DNA from: UBA10906 sp049296695
Lineage (GTDB): Bacteria; Pseudomonadota; Gammaproteobacteria; Methylococcales; Methylomonadaceae
DNA length: 12,865 nt
Assembly (NCBI GenBank): GCA_049296695.1
Contig: JBAQSX010000070.1
Span: forward strand, 1 to 12,865
Direction: 5' to 3'
Every line of letters starts with the position of its first letter. The first letter of the stretch is position 1. Below are positions 6,836 through 12,865 of the stretch, in pieces. The notes under the pieces are model-generated. The model was not told the origin of the DNA. It ran no database searches and worked only from the letters and a program-made list of their open reading frames with translations. Made by a program: the position numbers and the translations under genes.

Positions 6836-9800
6836 ATGAGCAGTAATAGTCTACAACGCATTATTTTAATTGACACTCACCTTAAAGGTAAAGAAGTCGA
6901 ATTAAAAGTGGATAAACACACCAATATTAACGGCACGAATGCCGCTGGTAAAACTACCCTGCAACGACTAATCCCCGTCTTTTATGGCGCAGCCCCTAAT
7001 GCGGTTATTGCCAAAAATAACGATAAATTTGTGCAATGGTATCTGCCGCGTCAATCCAGCTATATTATTTATGAATATCTCAATGCTGAAAACCAATTAT
7101 GTCAAGTGGTTTTAGCCTCAAAAGACGGTGAGATTATTCAATACCGTTTTATTAGTAAAGGCTTTGAACGTAGTGATTATATTAAAAAACAATACGACAA
7201 TAGTATTGAATATTTTAATTTACAAGAACTCAAAGCCCAACTTAATCGTAATCAAATTAATTGCTCTAATTTACTTAATTACACAGATTATCGCATTGTC
7301 ATTCAAAATGATAGGCAATCACTTAATCAAAACGATAAACAAAATCCGCTTAATAAAGATTTACGTCATTATATAAATCATTATAGTTTATGCCAAGGAC
7401 GTAATAATCTAAGACATATTGAACGTTTACTCACCGCTATTCATAATAAAAGCGGCAAAATGACTGAAATTAAAGCCATGATAGCGGCGATTTTAAAAGC
7501 CGATGGTTTAGATACGCCCACGATTACTTTAAAACTCAGCGATGTTGAAAAATGGGCAAAAGAAAGTAAAGCCATAGAGCAATTAAATTACTATCAGCCT
7601 AAAATGTCCGCGCTGTGGCAATTAAAAACAGATTTAGTTTTGCAAGAACAGCAATTAACGCAAGATTATCGTTATTTAGACGATAGCTTGACTACTTTAG
7701 CTATTCAATTAAATAGTCTAAAAGACGAATTAACAGTAAAGAGTAATAATGGACAAAATTTATTTAATGATTGGATGCGTTTAAATGCGGATTTAACCAA
7801 TAAACAAGCCAAATTAAACGCTGAAAAACGTCAAGCACAAACTCATCTTGATGATATTGAACAACAATTAACCAGTTATATTAACTCTGATATTGAAAGC
7901 GTTATCAGAGACCTTGAAAACTTAGTGAATTGGCAAGAAACCTTAAAACGTTTAAATACCCAACATCGGTTTTTAATTCAAGAATCGCAAGATATTAAAC
8001 GGAAATATGACGCGCTAAAAAATAATGTGCGTCAATCCAAAAGTACATTAATTGAACACGAAAACAAACAAAAATCACTGCAAGAAAAACAACGCCTTGC
8101 TTTACTTGCCCAGCAACAGCAAGAAAATACCGAAATAGAAAATACTTATCGCAATGAAGTCGAGCAATTAAAAGATACACATGCTCAGCAAAAACAAACC
8201 ATTGCCATTGAATTAAGTGAATTAAAAATGCAGTTAACGCATTGCAGTTTTAATGAAGAAGAAACAGAACAACAACAAAGCATTGAACAGCGTTTGCAAC
8301 AAGCCATTAATAATAAAGATATAGCACAAGCCAATAAAGAAGCCGCTTTTCAAACAGTGGTTAATTTAAAAAATCAACAGCGCGACAGTGAACAAGAGTA
8401 TAACAAAGCCACCACAGCTTTACGTTTAGCGCAAGAAAATCAACAAGTATTACATAAGCGTTTTTATGCTAATGATAAACGTAGTTTAATTGGTTTTTTA
8501 AATACTGAAAAACCCGATTGGCGCGACACCATTGGCAAAATAATTAATTTAGATTTATTAGAGCGTAATGATTTAAAACCCGATATTATCGATGAAAGCG
8601 ATAATTTTTTTGGTTTATCGCTTGATTTAAATGTCTTGCCTGACCCTTTTGAGAATTTAATTGAACAGTTAAATACTGCCGATAAATACACTAAAGAAAT
8701 GGAGGTGCGACAAAAACAAATAGAAAATACGCTACAAGGTATTAATAAACAGCTTAAAAAAGCAGAAGAGAGTTACACGCTAGCCACGCATGAACTTGAC
8801 AATAACAAGCATAAAATTGAGCAATTAAATGATGAAAAAACTTGGCAATTACAACAGCATTATCGCAATGTTTCAGATAGAAAACAGCAATTAAAAATCG
8901 ATATTGAATCGCGGCAAAAACACAGTGCTGATATTGAAAGTTTGCATAAAAATCAATTAAGCCAAAAAAGTATTGATTATCAAAGCTACAAGCTTCAAAT
9001 TAAAGCCAGTGGCACACAGGCTATGGCTGAATTAAATGCCGCGCTAGAGGCTATTGAAAAACGTATTCAAGAAATTGAACAGCAAACTAATCATGAATTA
9101 AGCGAATTAGAAGCGCAATATCAACATGAATTATCAGGCGAAGGTATTGATACCCATTTAATACAACAACTTGAAGCCGCGATTAATGATTATAAAATCA
9201 ATATTAATCGTGTCAATCAACGCCGTGAAGAAGCTGAAAATTATAAAACTTTTCAACGCGTCGATATAAAACGCAGAAAGCCTGAATTAATAGAACAAAT
9301 TAATCAGCTTAATACTAAGCTGTTAGCTTTAGAAGAACGTATTGCTAATGAAAAAATTAAGTTTGAACAGCAACGCGAAGTCATAAATCGTGATAAAAAG
9401 CAATTACAAGACAGTATTAATCACTATAGCCAACAAAAAACGGATATTACTGAAGTGATTAACGCGCTAAAAAATTCAAAAATTAATAAAGCCACGCAAG
9501 TAGTTATTTTAACCGAAAAAATCAGTTTAGATGAATATCGGCGCAATACTATAGAGCGACATCAATGTTTAGCTAAACAGCGTCCTTTATTAATTAAACA
9601 AATTGAAGACATTGAAAAAATATTTCATCAAAATGGTGATAATAGTTTATTTATTACCTATAACCAAGAATATGAACGGCTACGCGCTCAAACGCAATTA
9701 CAAGGCAATGAAGATAATTATTTAAAAGTAGAAGCCTTGCATGATACTTTTGAATTATTGCCGCAAATGTTAGAAGCTATTAGAAGACAAGGACGTAATT

Positions 9801-10519
9801 ACGGCGATAGTATTAAAACTTATTATAACGTTTTAAAAAATCTACATGATAGTATTGTGGCGCAAGCGGCAATGATTACTCGGCATATTAATGATGATTT
9901 AGATTTAGGGGTTATTTCAGATTCGAGTGTTAGTATTAAAAGTAAAATTACTCAACAAGAATATTGGAAGAATTTAGAAATTTTTAACGGTTTGCATAAA
10001 AACTGGCTCAGTAATGAATGTATTAATCAGCCCAGCACCGAGTATTTAACTGAAATTCAAGAAATTGCGCGTTTATTAGGACAAGGACAGCAAGAGAAAT
10101 TAGCTTTAATTGATTTATTTGAAATCGCCCTGCATTTTAAAGACGATGGTAGGTCTAAAACCATTAAAACCGACCATGAGTTTCATAATAGTTCCAGTAA
10201 TGGTATGACTTATTTAGTATTATGTAAATTTTTACTCGCCTTTACTAAATTATTACGCGGCAATGCTAATACTACGATTCATTGGCCCATTGATGAATTA
10301 GGCACACTGCATATTGATAATATTGAAAAAATATTTACTGCCTGTGAGCGTAATAATATTATTATTGTCGGCGCGTTACCTAATCCTGATTTAGCCATTT
10401 TAAAATTATTTGTCAATCGTTATTGGTTAGATGGACAAACCAAAACCTTAGCCACGGTTGCTCAAATTAAAGATAATTTAGCCGATAAAATTCGTGCTTT
10501 GGAGAATACTCATGACTGA
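6836..10519 (+). CDS. SMC/MukB-like coiled-coil ATPase (candidate MksB/JetC counterpart)
   Basis: Predicted DNA-translocating or loop-extruding ATPase of a bacterial SMC complex. The 1227 residues show a full SMC plan. The N-terminal half-head carries Walker A GTNAAGKT at 33-40. A first Gln/Glu/Lys-rich coiled coil spans about 250-540. A compact central hinge-like segment lies around 545-620 (SLIGFLNTEKPDWRDTIGKI ... FFGLSLDLNVLPD). A second coiled coil spans about 620-1000. The C-terminal half-head has a signature-like NSSSNGMTYLVLCKF from 1118, Walker B with catalytic Asp1153-Glu1154 (TIHWPIDELG), and NIIIVGALP where the switch/H-loop is expected. Length and motifs suggest the DUF3584 group (recalled, not searched) rather than canonical JetC or MukB. 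The ATG has no clear Shine-Dalgarno. The next gene overlaps by 8 bp. RecN/SbcC-type proteins are less likely given the partners. Confidence 0.85.
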   Translation: MSSNSLQRIILIDTHLKGKEVELKVDKHTNINGTNAAGKTTLQRLIPVFYGAAPNAVIAKNNDKFVQWYLPRQSSYIIYEYLNAENQLCQVVLASKDGEIIQYRFISKGFERSDYIKKQYDNSIEYFNLQELKAQLNRNQINCSNLLNYTDYRIVIQNDRQSLNQNDKQNPLNKDLRHYINHYSLCQGRNNLRHIERLLTAIHNKSGKMTEIKAMIAAILKADGLDTPTITLKLSDVEKWAKESKAIEQLNYYQPKMSALWQLKTDLVLQEQQLTQDYRYLDDSLTTLAIQLNSLKDELTVKSNNGQNLFNDWMRLNADLTNKQAKLNAEKRQAQTHLDDIEQQLTSYINSDIESVIRDLENLVNWQETLKRLNTQHRFLIQESQDIKRKYDALKNNVRQSKSTLIEHENKQKSLQEKQRLALLAQQQQENTEIENTYRNEVEQLKDTHAQQKQTIAIELSELKMQLTHCSFNEEETEQQQSIEQRLQQAINNKDIAQANKEAAFQTVVNLKNQQRDSEQEYNKATTALRLAQENQQVLHKRFYANDKRSLIGFLNTEKPDWRDTIGKIINLDLLERNDLKPDIIDESDNFFGLSLDLNVLPDPFENLIEQLNTADKYTKEMEVRQKQIENTLQGINKQLKKAEESYTLATHELDNNKHKIEQLNDEKTWQLQQHYRNVSDRKQQLKIDIESRQKHSADIESLHKNQLSQKSIDYQSYKLQIKASGTQAMAELNAALEAIEKRIQEIEQQTNHELSELEAQYQHELSGEGIDTHLIQQLEAAINDYKININRVNQRREEAENYKTFQRVDIKRRKPELIEQINQLNTKLLALEERIANEKIKFEQQREVINRDKKQLQDSINHYSQQKTDITEVINALKNSKINKATQVVILTEKISLDEYRRNTIERHQCLAKQRPLLIKQIEDIEKIFHQNGDNSLFITYNQEYERLRAQTQLQGNEDNYLKVEALHDTFELLPQMLEAIRRQGRNYGDSIKTYYNVLKNLHDSIVAQAAMITRHINDDLDLGVISDSSVSIKSKITQQEYWKNLEIFNGLHKNWLSNECINQPSTEYLTEIQEIARLLGQGQQEKLALIDLFEIALHFKDDGRSKTIKTDHEFHNSSSNGMTYLVLCKFLLAFTKLLRGNANTTIHWPIDELGTLHIDNIEKIFTACERNNIIIVGALPNPDLAILKLFVNRYWLDGQTKTLATVAQIKDNLADKIRALENTHD

Positions 10520-11135
10520 ATTTTCACGCGTGATTCATGCTTTAATAGCGGGTAAATTTATTTGTCAATACAGCGATAATGATTATTATCAATTCTTATT
10601 AAAAGAAAATAATGCCGAAGACATTAATCAGTATTTACAACGCATGGATTTGAGTTTATCGAGTCTTAATGATAATCAAGGGTATTATTGCAGTTATTTA
10701 AAACCACAAGCGCATAAAGATGAATTAAAAGAGCAGTTTAAACAAACCATTGAAGCCTTAAAACCTTTGGTTGCTTTTTTGCGTTTAATTCAACAAGCCT
10801 TAAATGATGATGATATTATCAGAGCAGGGGATTTATTAAGACTCTCTGAAATTCAAAGCCGTATTGAAGACAGCCCTTTATTAGAAAAACAATTAACTAA
10901 GCTGGTGAGTTATAGTTTATTTAAATCAAGCAGCTCAGATACTGCGGGCAAATTAAAACAATTATTTAAGCGTTTGCTTGATTTAGATTATTTAAGCCAA
11001 AGTAATCCAGCGCGTCCTTTTTATATGGCGACTTATAAATGGACGTTATTAATTGAACAACTCAGTTATATTAATGAACGCGAAAAATTAGAATTAGAAA
11101 GCCGCGTTGATATTAATCAAAGTGATTTATTATAA
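10512..11135 (+). CDS. KITE-like subunit of the SMC complex (candidate MksE/JetB counterpart)
   Basis: Start chosen at ATG 10512-10514, preceded by GGAG at 10501-10504; this gives 206 aa and an 8-bp overlap (ATGACTGA) with the SMC-like gene, indicating translational coupling. An in-frame GTG at 10494 would add six residues but lacks a ribosome binding site. The N-terminus (SRVIHALIAGKFICQYSDND, QYLQRMDLSLSSLNDNQGYY) resembles the first winged helix of MksE/JetB proteins, in which a short helical start leads to a Gly-Tyr-Tyr/Leu strand. The rest is helical, and a segment at about 145-190 (KLKQLFKRLLDLDYL, RPFYMATYKWTLLIEQL) could be the second winged helix. Size, position next to the ATPase and these patterns support a KITE role, but no diagnostic motif exists and the match is by eye. 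Confidence 0.6.
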   Translation: MTEFSRVIHALIAGKFICQYSDNDYYQFLLKENNAEDINQYLQRMDLSLSSLNDNQGYYCSYLKPQAHKDELKEQFKQTIEALKPLVAFLRLIQQALNDDDIIRAGDLLRLSEIQSRIEDSPLLEKQLTKLVSYSLFKSSSSDTAGKLKQLFKRLLDLDYLSQSNPARPFYMATYKWTLLIEQLSYINEREKLELESRVDINQSDLL

Positions 11136-11147
11136 ATAACTTTCTTG

Positions 11148-11252
11148 TTCCCACGCGCCGCGTGGGAATACAGTTTTGCCGCGCCTGCGGTATATTATTT
11201 GAGTATGACGCGGCGCGTCTCTACGGCATTCCCACGCCAGCGCGTGGGAATG
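11148..11252. repeat. REP-like palindrome cluster inside the SMC-like operon
   Basis: Two related GC-rich palindromes flank a structured centre. The first (11148-11168) has perfect arms TTCCCACGCG/CGCGTGGGAA around one base. The second has CATTCCCACGC (11227-11237) pairing with GCGTGGGAATG (11242-11252). Between them lies the perfect palindrome GACGCGGCGCGTC (11207-11219), plus CCGC/GCGG and TGCCG/CGGCA pairings. It fills most of the 146-bp gap between the KITE-like and kleisin-like genes and contrasts with its AT-rich surroundings. Such cassettes can cause partial termination or protect mRNA 3' ends, so it may set subunit ratios; that effect is inference. Confidence 0.85.
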
Positions 11253-11281
11253 AGAAAATTGTTTTTAAATTGAATTAAATT

Positions 11282-12499
11282 ATGAAAAGCCAATTAAAAA
11301 AATCAGGCATTGAATTACTCAGCACACTAGGCAAACACGCTGAGTTAATTATGGAAAGCTTTTTAAAAAAAGGCGTACCTGATGATTGCGATATAAAGGC
11401 GTTGGAAAAATTACGCGCTCAGGGTTTAATTTATCAAGCTGATAATGATGAAGGCTTGCATTTAAGCAAAGCTATTAGAGAATTTTTAGAAAAAACACTA
11501 AAAGATGAGCGTAATCGTCAAATTGACAGTAGTTTGGGTGATAGTTTAATTTTAATTAAACATAGCATTGCTAATTATAAAGAAGCCAAAGCTAAACATT
11601 ATTATGATACTAGCGATAATTATTTAAAAGAAATTGCTGAATTAGTATTTAATATAATAGAAGCTCTGCATCATAATTTAAACGTATTAGCGACGCGTAT
11701 TGATAATGAATTTGCTTTAGTGGGGACATTAACGGCAAAAATTCGTGAAAATGAATTAGCCCATACTCAAGTTGAACGGGTATTGGGCTGTTTAGAATTA
11801 TTTGATTTTGAAGAATTAGCGCAATTAGCGGGTAACGATAAAGTTTTACGGCGGTTATTAATTGTTAATTTGCAACATGAATTAGAATATTGCCATGCTG
11901 AATTAAAAGCCGTGCAGGCGCGATTATTAACGCTATTGGGTAAATTTAGAAGCTTTGCTTTGCAGGCTAAATTAATTCGAGGCTTTGATTTATATACTGA
12001 TACGCATCCTGATTTTCTGCCTAGTAATTATGCTGAATTGGCACAATGTCCCTTATTATTTAATCACATTCAAGCAATAAAAATTAATGCCAGTGCTGAT
12101 ATAACAGTTGCTCAGCATGAATCTTTTTTTGTTGATTTAATTCAGAGTTTAAATATTAAAAAAGACTCAAGCACAGCTATTAATAATCGTGAAGCTATCG
12201 CAGTTTCTGTGGAAGAAACTGCCGAAGAAGTTTTAATGATTCCTTTAGAAATACAAGCCTTAGAAAGTTTCTTTTGCGCGGTTATTGATAATCAAGGCAA
12301 GCCATTATCAGCTTGTGATTATTATCAGCAAATTGATTTTAATTGGGAATTAGAATTTTGGTTATTTGCTATTTTAAGTTATTTAGATAGTATGAATAAA
12401 AATACCAAAGCGTATTTTAAGCATCGTTTAATTATTCAAAGCCATCATAATTTTAGCGGCAATGTGATTATTGAAGATGTGCAACTATGGAAACGTTAA
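11282..12499 (+). CDS. Kleisin-like subunit (candidate MksF/JetA counterpart)
   Basis: A 405-residue, mostly helical protein. Residues 1-75 look like a winged helix (HAELIMESFLKKG, ALEKLRAQGLIYQADNDEGL, LSKAIREFLEKTL). Long amphipathic helices span about 85-240 (NYKEAKAKHYYDTSDNYLKE, IIEALHHNLNVLATRIDNEF). The C-terminal part (about 310-405) mixes an acidic linker (SVEETAEEVLMIPLEIQALE) with an aromatic segment (DFNWELEFWLFAILSYLDSM). An N-terminal winged helix, a helical bundle and a C-terminal small domain form the general layout of MukF/MksF/JetA kleisins, which bridge the two SMC heads. No Shine-Dalgarno is visible before the ATG, and the upstream 146 bp hold repeats. The following gene overlaps by 13 bp. 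Kleisin identity rests on architecture and neighbours, not on a recognised motif. Confidence 0.55.
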   Translation: MKSQLKKSGIELLSTLGKHAELIMESFLKKGVPDDCDIKALEKLRAQGLIYQADNDEGLHLSKAIREFLEKTLKDERNRQIDSSLGDSLILIKHSIANYKEAKAKHYYDTSDNYLKEIAELVFNIIEALHHNLNVLATRIDNEFALVGTLTAKIRENELAHTQVERVLGCLELFDFEELAQLAGNDKVLRRLLIVNLQHELEYCHAELKAVQARLLTLLGKFRSFALQAKLIRGFDLYTDTHPDFLPSNYAELAQCPLLFNHIQAIKINASADITVAQHESFFVDLIQSLNIKKDSSTAINNREAIAVSVEETAEEVLMIPLEIQALESFFCAVIDNQGKPLSACDYYQQIDFNWELEFWLFAILSYLDSMNKNTKAYFKHRLIIQSHHNFSGNVIIEDVQLWKR

Positions 12500-12865
12500 G
12501 TACGCAAAACTTAAAAGTGATTCATCGTGTTATTCATCAACAATTAACACAAGTTAAATTAACGCCTTTATGGCAGAGTTTATATGATGAATATGCTATA
12601 GGTTTTATTGATACTAAAACCCTGCAATTAAATTCTAATGATAGGTTTGTACTAAGACAATTAGTACAAGCAAAAACGGGTTTAGATTTATTAATGCCCT
12701 TGCCTGAGGGTAGTCGCTTGGATGTGGCGCATTATAGTGGTAATGAAAAATTATTGAGTGACGCGCCTAGTCGGCATCATTTGTTATTAAATAGTGCCAC
12801 TGGATTATTGCAAATAAATAATTTAGCTATTCCTTTAATGCAAGGCAGTAGTTATCGTTGTGACC
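12487..12865 (+). CDS. Fourth gene of the SMC-like operon, 5' part only
   Basis: An open frame starts at ATG 12487-12489, overlaps the kleisin-like gene by 13 bases in another frame, and runs without a stop to the window edge (126 complete codons). The visible N-terminus begins METLSTQNLKVIHRVI and continues through FIDTKTLQLNSNDRFVLRQL, LDLLMPLPEGSRLDVAHYSG and SRHHLLLNSATGLLQINNLA. I do not recognise the family from this part. By position it is where MksG/JetD, the toprim-type nuclease of Wadjet systems, would be expected. Its catalytic domain would lie in the missing C-terminal portion, so the assignment is positional inference only. Confidence 0.6.
   Translation, partial: METLSTQNLKVIHRVIHQQLTQVKLTPLWQSLYDEYAIGFIDTKTLQLNSNDRFVLRQLVQAKTGLDLLMPLPEGSRLDVAHYSGNEKLLSDAPSRHHLLLNSATGLLQINNLAIPLMQGSSYRCD

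Noticed and set aside
10494..10511. GTG start for the KITE-like gene
   Set aside because: The ATG at 10512 has GGAG at a suitable distance and forms a typical 8-bp stop/start overlap, while the GTG has no ribosome binding site.

Overview
The window looks like part of a gammaproteobacterial chromosome, AT-rich and full of short palindromic intergenic repeats. The order rpsP-rimM-trmD-rplS, the lengths of these proteins and motifs such as the RimM ending VDWDADF support this. The repeat types (GGCGAAT/ATTCGCC, TTCCCACGC/GCGTGGGAA, AGACCTGTCA/TGACAGGTCT, GTCTGAATCAG/CTGATTCAGAC) recall large filamentous sulfur bacteria of the Thiotrichales/Beggiatoa kind. That placement is inference from memory and was not searched.

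Layout. Bases 1-92 hold a repeat cluster. On the minus strand, 93-3752 encodes a 1219-residue secreted RTX-type protein: calcium-binding nonapeptide repeats, seven tandem repeats of about 55 residues that may form a beta-propeller, two beta-sandwich-like modules, more RTX repeats and a C-terminal type I secretion domain. The divergent intergenic region (3753-4328) holds a 133-bp imperfect hairpin element, a second palindrome and a probable promoter for the next operon. Bases 4329-6175 carry rpsP, rimM, trmD and rplS on the plus strand, very tightly packed and closed by a clear terminator at 6191-6234. Bases 6235-6835 hold no intact gene. They contain palindromic repeats and a decayed minus-strand IS66-type transposase fragment.

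From 6836 to the right edge lies the most interesting part, a plus-strand cluster that looks like a divergent bacterial SMC complex. It contains a 1227-residue SMC/MukB-like ATPase with long coiled coils and a small central hinge. Next is a 206-residue KITE-like (MksE/JetB-like) protein overlapping the ATPase gene by 8 bp. A REP-like repeat cluster follows, then a 405-residue kleisin-like (MksF/JetA-like) protein. A fourth gene overlaps that one by 13 bp and runs off the window. A three-subunit condensin plus a fourth coupled gene is the layout of MksBEFG/Wadjet (JetABCD) plasmid-defence systems. Here, however, the SMC gene comes first rather than third, and the subunits look divergent. The roles of the small subunits and the defence function are inferred from size, order and weak sequence character; the ATPase motifs are seen directly.
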